Positions 24,116 to 32,580 of a DNA stretch of 64,000 nucleotides are shown in pieces (within the stretch, counting starts at the first letter, position 1; each line of letters starts with the position of its first letter). The stretch is from Polyangiaceae bacterium (lineage in GTDB: Bacteria; Myxococcota_A; Polyangia; Polyangiales; Polyangiaceae): positions 1-64,000 of the forward strand of contig JAICTZ010000023.1 in NCBI GenBank assembly GCA_025936115.1, written 5' to 3'. Under the pieces are notes generated by a model, which made no database searches, was not told the DNA's origin, and saw only the letters and a list, made by a program, of their open reading frames with translations. The position numbers and the translations under genes were made by a program.

Positions 24116-27100
24116 ATGATCGTCGAACCGCGCGTCGGTGCCTCCAGCTTGGCGCGGGCTCTGGATGGCAAGTACCGCGTGCTCGAACCCCTCGGCGCGG
24201 GCGCCAGCGGACAAGTTCATCGAGCACTGCAGGTCAGCACAGGGCAGACGGTGGCCATCAAGGTGTTGAGTGTCGGGGAGTTCGAGCCGGCAGTCGCCGA
24301 GCGACGTATGGAGCGCTTCCGGCGGGAGATAGCCATCTGCTCGACCCTCTATCACCCCGACATCGTACGTTTGCTCGACTCGGGAGAGCTCGACGAAGCG
24401 ACACATTATGCCGTCTTCGAGTACATCCCGGGGACCACTTTGGCGGAGCTCTTGCGCGCTGAGGGGATGCTCAGCGTCAAACGCGCCAAGCGTCTGATGA
24501 CACAGCTGCTGGCGCCGCTCGCGTATGCCCACGCGAACGGCATTACCCACCGTGATCTCAAGCCGAGCAACGTCATGGTGACGAGCGACAGTCCGGGCGA
24601 ACGTGTGAAGATCCTGGACTTCGGGATCAGCGTCGCTATGGCGGCACAAGGCCTGACGCGTCTCACGCAGAGCCACGAGTGGGTCGGCACTCCCGCATAC
24701 GCAGCCCCCGAGCAGTTGCGCGGTGAACCCGCCAATGCCAAGTCGGACCTCTACGCTTGGGGGCTGATTTTTCTCGAGTGTCTGACCGGCGTCGCCGCGG
24801 TGCAGGGCAAATGGCTTGCCGACATCATCGAACAGCAATTGCAACCGGTGCCGCACCCGTTGCCGCCCGTACTGGCCGGGCATCGCTTGGGTGCGCTGCT
24901 CTCCAGAGTGCTCGAGAAGGATCCGCTCCGTCGGCCACGCGACGCTGCGCAGCTACTCACGATGCTCGACCGTATCGCGAGCGATGCTCTGGAGGACGCG
25001 AGCGGGTACCTGCGGGACGCACACCCCGCGCGCCCTCCGCAGCCGCGGCTCACGGACACGCTGACTGACGGGCACCTCGACGTGCGCATCGAGCGCCGGC
25101 GAGCGACGGTGCTCTGCGCCAAGGTCTCGCTCGCGAGCTCCAACGAAGGCATCGATTTGGAGCAGCTCGATCAAGTGCTCGAGGACGCGAGCGCAGTGGT
25201 CGGCGAAGTACTCGAGCAATACGGCGCTCGCTCGGCTCAGTCGCTCGGCGGCTACTCGCTCGGCTACTTCGGGATGCGGCAGTCGGGAGATCCCGACGGG
25301 CGCATCGCCATGCGCGCAGCGCTCGAGCTCGCCAACCGCGTCGAAAAAGGACCGCGTTGGGCGAGCGATCACGGACTTTCGTTGCGGGTTCAAATCGGCA
25401 TCCATCACGGGCCCGTGGTCGTGCGCGTCTCACGTGAAGTCCGCGAGCAGGTCAATGGTCTCACGGCACGCATCGCCATCGAACTCGCGGAGATCGATCG
25501 CGATCGGGAAGACGCGAACGCATGCATTCTCGTCAGCGACGATTTCCGGCAACTCGTGACGCGCCATGCCGAATTCGCCCGGGGCCGACGAGACTACGTC
25601 GCGAACCTGCCGTGGTCGTCGGCCCCTCTACGCGGCCATCCGCTTGCGGGGGAGTCGCGATCCGGATCGCTCGACCCGGCGGGGTCGCGTTTCGTGGGAC
25701 GCGCCGCCGAGCTCGACGAGCTCGTGCAGTCCTGGCGCACGCGCCAAGAGGGCGGCACCGCCACGGTTCTGTGCGGCGAGCCCGGAATCGGCAAGTCGCG
25801 GCTGTCCGCCGAATTCCGTCAGCGCCTCGAAGAAGAGGGCGCGGACTGGCTGGAGGCCCGCTGCCTGCCCGAGTGGAAGAACGCGTTCTTGCGGCCTCTC
25901 GCCGTGCTGTTCATGCAGCAGTTCGGGTTGAACGCCGTGAGCGCGGGCCAGGCGGGAGCTCACCTGGAGCAGCAGCTCCGCGCGCTCGGAATCAATACGC
26001 GCGACGCCGTGCCACTGATCTGCGTCTGGTTGTCGTTGCCGCTGCCTGCCGGCTACACGCCGTTGACGTGGTCGCCGCAGAAGCAGCGAGTCCTCCTGCA
26101 CCGGCGCGTCGCCGAAACGCTGATCGCGCGCATGCAGCGCCGCGCCGTGCTCTTCGTGGAGGACGTGCACTGGGCCGATCCGTCGACCATCGAGTGCCTC
26201 GACTTGCTGCTGCGGCTCTTGGAGAAGAGCGGTTGTTTCGTGTTGCTGACCACGCGAGAGGACGGCGCACCAGTCTGGTCGGTCGCTCCGCGCCGGATCG
26301 TGCTCACTCGTTTGGACAATGCTTCGACGCGGACGCTGGCCGCGACCTTGCTCGCGCGCGACGGCACGGACGACGCGTCGACGCTGGAGATCGCGGAGCG
26401 TTCCGACGGCATCCCACTCTATCTCGAAGAGCTTGCCCTCGCGCTGCGAGGCTTCGTCGCAGAGACGTACGCGAGCACGGAATCCGGTTCGCGTCGGGCG
26501 CTACCGACGGTTCCGGCGAGCCTGCGCGCCTTACTGACGAGCCGATTGGACGGCTTGGGCGCCGCGCGCAAGGTGGCGGAATTCGCGGCCGCGATCGGGC
26601 GGGATTTTTCCTTCGAGCTGTTGGTGGCGCTTTCCGGATCCGATGAATTCGGTTTGCTGGGGGACATCGAGCAGCTCGTGAGCGCGGGAGTCCTCGTCAA
26701 GCAACTGCGCGTCGACGGCGCCGTGTACAGCTTCCGTCACGCGCTGATTCGCGACGCTGCCTACGACGAGATGGAGCCGCCGATCCGTGCAGCGGTGCAC
26801 CGGCAGATCGCGGCGAGACTCGAGTCGGATTTCGCCGATCGCGTCGAGTCCGAGCCGGACATCCTCGCGCATCACTGGGAGCACGGCAAGAACCCCGACG
26901 CGGCCGTGCGTTATTGGCATACCGCCGCGAAGAGAGCACGGTTTGCCTCGGCACACCAAGAAGCGCTCGAGCAACTCGATCGCGGCCTCGCTCTGCTGCG
27001 CGGCTTGCCGGATTCTCCCGAGCGCAGCGCGGCCGAAGCGGACCTGCTCCTGACCCGCGGCACGATCGTGTTGGCCAAGCACGGCTACACCGCACCCGAA

Positions 27101-28219
27101 GTGGCGAGTCACTTCAGCCGCGTGTTGAGCCTCTTGCCTGCGGGTGGCGCCGTGACGGAACAGGCTTTCGACGCCCGCTGGGGCCTCTGGTACTACCACA
27201 ACACTCGCGCGAATCTCGAGCGCGCTGGCGAGCTCGCGGCTGAGCTCCGCGCGAACGCCGCCACGACCAAGAGCATCCGAATGAGCGTGAGCGCGTGGGA
27301 AGCAGTCTGCGAAACGCGCTTCTACGGGGGAGACTTGGCCGGGGCGGTCGAAGCCAGCAGAAGCTGCGAAGCGGAGTACGACTTCGAGCAACACCGGCAG
27401 CTCGCGACGTTGCGGGGTGACGATCCGCATCTGGCGTGCCTTTCGTTCGAGGCCATCGCCGAAATGGCTCGCGGTCGCGTCGCCGCGGCCATCGCCCGCG
27501 CCGAGCAGGGGCTCGCCCACGCCGAACGGCTCGGGTATCCGACGATGAAAGCCGCCATGCATTGTCAGGCGGCGCGTGTGTTCCTGCTGTGGGGTACGGC
27601 CGGTGCGTCGCGACCGAACGTCGTGCGAGCGCGGGAGCACAGCGCCGAGGCGCTCCGCATCGCGCGCGAACAGGGCTACGCATTCTGGGACGCGTACTCG
27701 CGCCTGATCGACGCCGCAGCGGCGATCAGCGCGGGTGAGGCTTCGGCCATGCACCGCCTCCGCGAGGCCTCCGATCGTTGGAACGGGATTGGCGCACGTC
27801 TCGGACGCTGCTGGCACTTGAGTTTCGTGAGCGAAGGTTTGCGACAGCAGCGGCAATTCGACGCCGCCCGTATCTCGCTGCGGGAGGCACTGGAATTCTG
27901 CGAGCTGAGCCGTTCCCGCTTCTTCGAGCCCGAAGTCCGCCGACGCAGGGCCGAGCTGTTCGTCGATCCGGAGGATGTCGGCCGCGACGAGCAGGCTGCG
28001 CGTGACGAGTTCGAGCGCGCTGCCGCCGTGGCCGACGCTTGTGGCTCATCCCTGTTCGGCCTCGCGGTCGCCGTGAGCCGGGCGCGCGTCTCGGCGACGC
28101 TCGGAGCCCCCAATCTGGCGGAGCTGAGCCGTCGCATCGAGCGTTGCGAGCTCGCTGACGCTCTGCCTCCTCCGATCGTCGTCGAAGCGCGCGAGCTCCT
28201 CGGCGCCCTCACGCGTTGA
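24116..28219 (+). CDS. kinase/degenerate cyclase/AAA ATPase/TPR fusion (TOMM kinase-cyclase type)
   Basis: 1367 aa. Domain order: Hanks kinase (about 20-290; GAGASGQVH loop, VAIKVL Lys, HRDLKPSNV at about 145, DFG at about 168, YAAPEQ); class III nucleotide cyclase homology domain (about 325-485); AAA/NACHT-like ATPase (FVGRAAEL about 523, Walker A GEPGIGKS about 555, Walker B VLFVEDVHWAD about 680); and a C-terminal TPR-rich half (about 940-1360). Length and order fit the TOMM system kinase/cyclase fusion family known in Burkholderia and Sorangium. The kinase looks active; the cyclase lacks both metal Asp residues (CAKV in place of FADI, LGGYSLGYF in place of GDG). ATG is fixed by GAGGAA 6 nt upstream. 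No TOMM cyclodehydratase is visible nearby. Its 3' end overlaps the convergent gene by 174 bp. Confidence 0.9.
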   Translation: MIVEPRVGASSLARALDGKYRVLEPLGAGASGQVHRALQVSTGQTVAIKVLSVGEFEPAVAERRMERFRREIAICSTLYHPDIVRLLDSGELDEATHYAVFEYIPGTTLAELLRAEGMLSVKRAKRLMTQLLAPLAYAHANGITHRDLKPSNVMVTSDSPGERVKILDFGISVAMAAQGLTRLTQSHEWVGTPAYAAPEQLRGEPANAKSDLYAWGLIFLECLTGVAAVQGKWLADIIEQQLQPVPHPLPPVLAGHRLGALLSRVLEKDPLRRPRDAAQLLTMLDRIASDALEDASGYLRDAHPARPPQPRLTDTLTDGHLDVRIERRRATVLCAKVSLASSNEGIDLEQLDQVLEDASAVVGEVLEQYGARSAQSLGGYSLGYFGMRQSGDPDGRIAMRAALELANRVEKGPRWASDHGLSLRVQIGIHHGPVVVRVSREVREQVNGLTARIAIELAEIDRDREDANACILVSDDFRQLVTRHAEFARGRRDYVANLPWSSAPLRGHPLAGESRSGSLDPAGSRFVGRAAELDELVQSWRTRQEGGTATVLCGEPGIGKSRLSAEFRQRLEEEGADWLEARCLPEWKNAFLRPLAVLFMQQFGLNAVSAGQAGAHLEQQLRALGINTRDAVPLICVWLSLPLPAGYTPLTWSPQKQRVLLHRRVAETLIARMQRRAVLFVEDVHWADPSTIECLDLLLRLLEKSGCFVLLTTREDGAPVWSVAPRRIVLTRLDNASTRTLAATLLARDGTDDASTLEIAERSDGIPLYLEELALALRGFVAETYASTESGSRRALPTVPASLRALLTSRLDGLGAARKVAEFAAAIGRDFSFELLVALSGSDEFGLLGDIEQLVSAGVLVKQLRVDGAVYSFRHALIRDAAYDEMEPPIRAAVHRQIAARLESDFADRVESEPDILAHHWEHGKNPDAAVRYWHTAAKRARFASAHQEALEQLDRGLALLRGLPDSPERSAAEADLLLTRGTIVLAKHGYTAPEVASHFSRVLSLLPAGGAVTEQAFDARWGLWYYHNTRANLERAGELAAELRANAATTKSIRMSVSAWEAVCETRFYGGDLAGAVEASRSCEAEYDFEQHRQLATLRGDDPHLACLSFEAIAEMARGRVAAAIARAEQGLAHAERLGYPTMKAAMHCQAARVFLLWGTAGASRPNVVRAREHSAEALRIAREQGYAFWDAYSRLIDAAAAISAGEASAMHRLREASDRWNGIGARLGRCWHLSFVSEGLRQQRQFDAARISLREALEFCELSRSRFFEPEVRRRRAELFVDPEDVGRDEQAARDEFERAAAVADACGSSLFGLAVAVSRARVSATLGAPNLAELSRRIERCELADALPPPIVVEARELLGALTR

Positions 28220-29254
28220 GCTCCACGGAAATTCGGCCGCTTGCCGGTGAAATCCAAGGTAGGCCTTGGCGCTCGTACCGAGCGCAGCGTGCCACACGAG
28301 CTTGAGATCCAGGAAGCGACCGCCGCGGAGCGCGCGCTCACCGCCGGGTTCACGCAGGACGTCGTGCAAACGCGTGACCTTCTCGGAGCTGGCGAGTCCG
28401 GCCGCACACCACCGCTCCAGGATCGCCCTGCGCAACGGATCGCTGTCCGGTCCGCGCACGACGTGTTGCTGCGCGACTGCGAGACCGAGCGTGCAGGTCG
28501 CTCGGTCTCGTAGGTTGCTGAGATTCACGTCGACGAAGGCGAGCTCGCCGAGCAGATCGGCCGGATAGAGCTGGTCGAGGAGCTCGGCGGCCACCGCCCG
28601 ATCGCCGGCCCATCCGATGAGATCGAGATACGGGAGAACGCCCGCGCGTGGAAGTACGCCGTAGAGCTTGAGGGCTGCCGGGGTGCGTCCCAGCATCCGG
28701 GAGACGTGAATCCAGCGCGAGCCTTGCGGAAGCGATGGGTAACATTCCGCGAGGAGCTCCTGCTCGGCGGGGCTCGCCGGTGCGTCGAGCAATTCCAGGA
28801 TGCTAGCGATGAGCGGCAGCTCGCGCGCAGGGTCGTTGGGGAAGGGCGCCTGACGTCGGTCGTAGCTCGGCGTCAGGCACACGCTCACGGAGGGGAAGCG
28901 AGTCCGAGCGTCGACCGCTTCGATATCGTCGAACTCGAGCCAGACGGTGGGTGCGTACAGGGAAATCGGCGAGAGGCCGTCCGCCCAGGCTGCGGTGAGG
29001 GCCACGAGCGGCTTCCAGCGCTCGCGTTCCAGCGCAGGGGTAGCGGCGAGCGCGCGCTCTAGCGTCGCCGGCAGCGACTTGGCCGCCGCCCGGGGCAGCG
29101 CGAGCAAGTAATCGAGCTCGCCCCGACGCGCGTCGAGGCGGCACTCGAGATACCGTGCATCACACGGCAGTTCCAGTTCACGCCAACCCTCTGGATCGAG
29201 AAAGGTCGGCGTTCCAAGCGTTTCGCGCAAGCGGGGGGGATGTTCCAAGCCCAT
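28046..29254 (-). CDS. unknown protein of about 402 aa, convergent with the kinase fusion
   Basis: No signal peptide or membrane helix; mixed alpha/beta composition. Notable stretches: TVWLEFDDIEAVDARTRFPSVSVCLTP (about 104), IHVSRMLGRTPAALKLYGVLPR (about 180), PYLDLIGWAGD, and near the end LKLVWHAALGTSAKAYLGFHRQ. This reminds me of a family of uncharacterised cyanobacterial/myxobacterial proteins ending in a K-A-Y-L-G-F segment, but I cannot name it. The start is coupled to the upstream gene by TGATG (an in-frame GTG at 29260 is possible). The last about 58 codons lie antisense inside the kinase gene; this tail is Arg/Glu-rich and may be poorly conserved. Confidence 0.72.
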   Translation of the reverse strand: MGLEHPPRLRETLGTPTFLDPEGWRELELPCDARYLECRLDARRGELDYLLALPRAAAKSLPATLERALAATPALERERWKPLVALTAAWADGLSPISLYAPTVWLEFDDIEAVDARTRFPSVSVCLTPSYDRRQAPFPNDPARELPLIASILELLDAPASPAEQELLAECYPSLPQGSRWIHVSRMLGRTPAALKLYGVLPRAGVLPYLDLIGWAGDRAVAAELLDQLYPADLLGELAFVDVNLSNLRDRATCTLGLAVAQQHVVRGPDSDPLRRAILERWCAAGLASSEKVTRLHDVLREPGGERALRGGRFLDLKLVWHAALGTSAKAYLGFHRQAAEFPWSSTREGAEELARFDDDRRRQSVSELATLDATAQLRQIGGSERRRDARPAHGDREAEQG

Positions 29255-29862
29255 CACCACCAGGGCGGGAAGCCGATGAACTCCTCCACCAGGACATCGC
29301 CGAGCGCCTCGGCCTCGGGATCCGACATTTGCGCAGGCTCGTGCGCGAGCTTCTGATCGTAGAACTGCTGCAGCGTCGCCTTCACGCCCGGATCGAGCGG
29401 CAGCCCATCGATCATCGCGGGCACGTTGCCCAAGCCTGGATCGGTCAGTTGATTGAGAAACAAGACGCCGAGAATCCGAAGCACCGGGCGATCGCTACCG
29501 AGCTGCGCGATACTGCGCGGGTCGGTGTTCGGTCGCGGCGCGGGCGCCGTGCTGCGGATTTCCTCGAAGATGCGCGCGATACCCACGCGGGCTTGGTTCG
29601 GAGTCGGGTAGTACAGCCCCCGGGAATCCGGACCGTTGCTGGGGACGTCGAGCGCGATCGTCTTGATGGTGTCTTCGGGAAACGCGGAGTCTCGGTTGTA
29701 ATTGTCGAGATACCCGCGGTAGTCGCGCGGAGGGGTCTCGGCGCGCGCAGCCGCCCAGCGGCCGTGCTCGCGCTCGCTGAAGGGATGATCGGTGAAGAGG
29801 GCATAGAGGAAGGCGAGGACCGGATATCCGTTTTGGTAGTAGTCAGGAGGTTCTAGCGGCAT
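29254..29862 (-). CDS. unknown 202-aa protein ending in FPPWW
   Basis: Soluble, no cysteines visible, no signal peptide. Starts MPLEPPDYYQNGYPVLAFLYALF and ends DVLVEEFIGFPPWW, with a Pro/Asn/Asp-rich centre (SNGPDSRGLYYPTPNQARVG). Preceded by a Shine-Dalgarno-like AAGGG. I recognise no family. It sits between the FHA regulator and the 402-aa unknown in one operon (stop overlaps the next start, TGATG). Its odd aromatic C-terminus and position beside a TOMM-type kinase make it worth testing as a substrate or precursor, but it has no Cys-rich core, so this is speculative. Confidence 0.72.
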   Translation of the reverse strand: MPLEPPDYYQNGYPVLAFLYALFTDHPFSEREHGRWAAARAETPPRDYRGYLDNYNRDSAFPEDTIKTIALDVPSNGPDSRGLYYPTPNQARVGIARIFEEIRSTAPAPRPNTDPRSIAQLGSDRPVLRILGVLFLNQLTDPGLGNVPAMIDGLPLDPGVKATLQQFYDQKLAHEPAQMSDPEAEALGDVLVEEFIGFPPWW

Positions 29863-29918
29863 GGAATCACCCTTGATGGAGGATTGAGACGTCGTGAGCA
29901 GATTGAAGCCCGGTGCGG

Positions 29919-30809
29919 CTATTCGGCTACTTCGCGCAGGCGCATGACGCCGATGCGGAGGCGCTTGGCGTCGTCGCGCTCGATCAGGCTCGCCGTGTTG
30001 TGCACGCCGGCCTCTTCGAGCAGCTTTCGGACACGATGGATGTCGACGTTGACCTTCTCGGGCATGCAGCCTCGCGCTTCGGCAAGCTCCGCCGACGAGA
30101 TCCAGCCGGCGTCCGGCTGTACCGGTCCGGCCCCGATGCGCAGACGCGCGAGCGCGAGCAGCGTGTACAGGCAGGCGCGCGAGGGTAGCTGCACGTGGTT
30201 CGGGCCTTGATCGATGCGCAGCGCCACGCGCTCGGCACTCACGCGAAACGTGAGCTCGGCGTGCGCCAAGTCGAATTCGTAGCGAGCCGTGAGATCGTTG
30301 CGAGTCGCCGAGATCTCCGGCAAGAGCAGGCGCCAATATCCGCTGCTCAGGCGCACGATGTCGCCGCATTCCGGTCGGGTCAAGCCGTTGCCGTCGTCGA
30401 GCAGCCACTGATCCCCGTCCGGCAGCACGCTCGCCTCGGGCTCGTCTGCGGACGGCAGGACGAGCAGCGTCTGCGTTCCCCACGTGTATGTCTGCGGGCC
30501 CAAGAGCAGCGCGCAGGGCTCCGGACGCGACGTATCGGCGACGGTCCAGACCTCGTCGCCCCCGAACGTGATCTCGCTGCCGCAGACGAGCGTCACTCGG
30601 TCGCGCGCGGCCACGGGGCGGCTGTCTACCGTCGTGCCGTTGCTACTGCCAAGATCGCGCAGCACCCAACGATCGGCGTACCAGCCGATCGACGCGTGCT
30701 CGCTCGATGCGCGCCGGCTCTGCAGGCGGAAGTCCGCGAGGGTGGAGCGGCCGACCAAGCTGCGGCAGGCCAGTTTCAACTCGCGGTTTCCGCTCGTGAC
30801 GATCGCCAT
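29919..30809 (-). CDS. FHA-domain protein with C-terminal winged-helix-like DNA-binding domain
   Basis: 296 aa from the ATG at 30809. Residues about 10-95 are an FHA phosphothreonine-binding domain: SLVGRSTLADFRL, RRASSEHASIGWY, VLRDLGSSNGTTVDSRP. The C-terminal about 90 residues (SRACLYTLLALARLR, DAGWISSAELAEARGCMPEKVNVDIHRVRKLLEEAGV, LIERDDAKRLRIG) have the helix-turn-helix plus wing layout of OmpR-like effector domains seen in myxobacterial FHA regulators. It probably reads phosphorylation by the nearby kinase and alters transcription. First gene of the minus-strand trio; divergent from the peroxidase gene. Confidence 0.87.
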   Translation of the reverse strand: MAIVTSGNRELKLACRSLVGRSTLADFRLQSRRASSEHASIGWYADRWVLRDLGSSNGTTVDSRPVAARDRVTLVCGSEITFGGDEVWTVADTSRPEPCALLLGPQTYTWGTQTLLVLPSADEPEASVLPDGDQWLLDDGNGLTRPECGDIVRLSSGYWRLLLPEISATRNDLTARYEFDLAHAELTFRVSAERVALRIDQGPNHVQLPSRACLYTLLALARLRIGAGPVQPDAGWISSAELAEARGCMPEKVNVDIHRVRKLLEEAGVHNTASLIERDDAKRLRIGVMRLREVAE

Positions 30810-30818
30810 TGCAGTCAA

Positions 30819-31072
30819 AGGATAGTGGTTCGAACTCCGCGGCAGAAGGACGATGAGCGGAGTGGGACCTGCTCGATAGCGAATCGACGCCTCGGCTAGC
30901 CATTTCGATCGTATTTCAGCGTGCCAGAGCCGGCCGCCACTGACCTTGGTATGACGCGGTCCCGTCGTGTCCGCGGCACGGGTCGTCGACGTTAGGAATT
31001 ACCATTTCAGGAGCGCACGCTGCCGTGCTGTTAATCCGTGACGCTGACGGGCGTGCTGACAGGAGGAGTTTG
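30819..31072. promoter_or_regulatory. divergent intergenic region between FHA regulator and haem peroxidase
   Basis: About 250 bp, locally AT-richer (GGAATTACCATTTCAGG, CTGTTAATCCG). It must drive both directions and is a natural target for the FHA-winged-helix protein. The peroxidase has a near-perfect Shine-Dalgarno AGGAGG at 31061-31066, 6 nt before its ATG. A CCCGT...ACGGG inverted repeat lies at 30961-30982. Confidence 0.4.
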
Positions 31073-32560
31073 ATGGCGAACGAAAATTCGTATCCTTGGC
31101 AACACACGCAGTCACCGCGGGGCTTCGGCCATGTGGCCGCGTCCCGCTCCTACGAGGGTCGCTTCGGCCGAATGTTCCGCGAGCTGCCCCCAGCGTTATT
31201 TTCCGAGGTCAAGCTCGGAGCGCTCGCCCGATCGATGGTTTCGCCGGCCAACAACGTCCCGCTACAGGACGCGCAGGGCAGCAGATTCGCCGACCAGGAC
31301 GAGAACCTGAAAATCCCCGCCGGGTACACCTATCTCGGCCAGTTCATCACGCACGACCTCACCTTCGACCCGAGCCCGCTCGGTGATCGGCAGAACGATC
31401 CGGAAGGCGTGCTGGACTTTCGAACGCCGCGCTTCGATTTGGACTCTCTCTACGGCCGCGGTCCCGTTGATCAGCCGTACATGTATCAGACGGACGGCAA
31501 GCTCCTCGTGGGCGAGTCGCGCTCGACGAGGAATCAATTCGCGGGACCGGACCTACCGAGGGCGACGAACGGTCGCGCGATCATCGGCGACCCGCGAAAC
31601 GACGAGAACAAGATCATCTCGCAGTTCCACGCGCTTTTCACGCGTTTCCACAACGTCACGCTGGATCGGTTGCGCGGCGACTTCGACGCTGCGCAACTGC
31701 AAGTGCGCTGGGCTTATCAGTGGCTGGTCGTGAACGATTTCCTGCCGCGCTTGGTGCCACGAGCGATCATCGACTCGATTCTGGTCCCCGACGAGGACGC
31801 GATCCACGACGATGACTACGTGAAGGTACCCGGCGGACCGTCGTCGGTGCGGCGCTTCGAGCCGAAGCTTCGCCATTTCATACCGCGCAAGCACGCGTTC
31901 ATGCCGGTCGAATTCACCGCCGCCGCATTTCGTTTCGGTCACTCTATGGTTCGCCCCGCCTATCTCCTCAACGATTTGGTTCGGCCGAATGCCTCGTTCA
32001 GAATCCCGCTCTTTGCGCCTGGGGGGAGCTGGACCGACGATCTCCGCGCTTTTGGCCCGCTGCCGGAGAACTGGGGCATTCAGTGGGGCTACTTCTTCGA
32101 CCTGCGTAAGGTCTCGTACCTGCCGCAAGGGAGCTATCTCATCGATGAAACCCTGGCGTTGCCCCTCGCGAGTCTACCGAACCCCATCGTCACCGAGGGC
32201 GCGTCTGCTCTCGCTCAGCGAACTCTAAATCGAGGAGTCCAGCTCGGCTTGCCGTCGGGACAGGACGTCGCGAGCTTGCTCGGGATGAGCCCGCTCGACG
32301 ACGAAGAACTCTTCCCGGATCCGGGCTTGCGGGCGATCTTTTCCGGCAGCGCGCCCCTTTGGTATTACGTCTTACGCGAGGCCACCGTCCATGCGAGCGG
32401 TGTGCGGCTCGGCCCCGTCGGCGCCACCATCGTGGCCGAGGTCATCATCGGCCTGCTATGGCACGACCCGCAGAGCTACCTGCGCCGAGCTCCGCGTTGG
32501 AGGCCGAAGTTCGGCGACGACATGGCGGCCTTGATTCGCGAAGTCGGGGCGCCCATCTGA
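31073..32560 (+). CDS. animal-type haem peroxidase
   Basis: 495 aa. Member of the animal haem peroxidase (peroxinectin/cyclooxygenase) superfamily: IPAGYTYLGQFITHDLTFD carries the distal His and following Asp; LDSLYGRG and RSTRNQFAG follow; IISQFHALFTRFHNVTLDRL and WAYQWLVVNDFLPRLV form the core helices; FRFGHSMVRPAYLLND contains the proximal His. No signal peptide, so it may be cytoplasmic or exported another way. Bacterial members oxidise phenols, halides or lipids with H2O2. It is followed directly by a covalent-FAD oxidase that could supply H2O2; the stop overlaps the frame of that gene. Confidence 0.92.
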   Translation: MANENSYPWQHTQSPRGFGHVAASRSYEGRFGRMFRELPPALFSEVKLGALARSMVSPANNVPLQDAQGSRFADQDENLKIPAGYTYLGQFITHDLTFDPSPLGDRQNDPEGVLDFRTPRFDLDSLYGRGPVDQPYMYQTDGKLLVGESRSTRNQFAGPDLPRATNGRAIIGDPRNDENKIISQFHALFTRFHNVTLDRLRGDFDAAQLQVRWAYQWLVVNDFLPRLVPRAIIDSILVPDEDAIHDDDYVKVPGGPSSVRRFEPKLRHFIPRKHAFMPVEFTAAAFRFGHSMVRPAYLLNDLVRPNASFRIPLFAPGGSWTDDLRAFGPLPENWGIQWGYFFDLRKVSYLPQGSYLIDETLALPLASLPNPIVTEGASALAQRTLNRGVQLGLPSGQDVASLLGMSPLDDEELFPDPGLRAIFSGSAPLWYYVLREATVHASGVRLGPVGATIVAEVIIGLLWHDPQSYLRRAPRWRPKFGDDMAALIREVGAPI

Positions 32561-32580
32561 CCCAGCCCCCGGCCTCCAGC

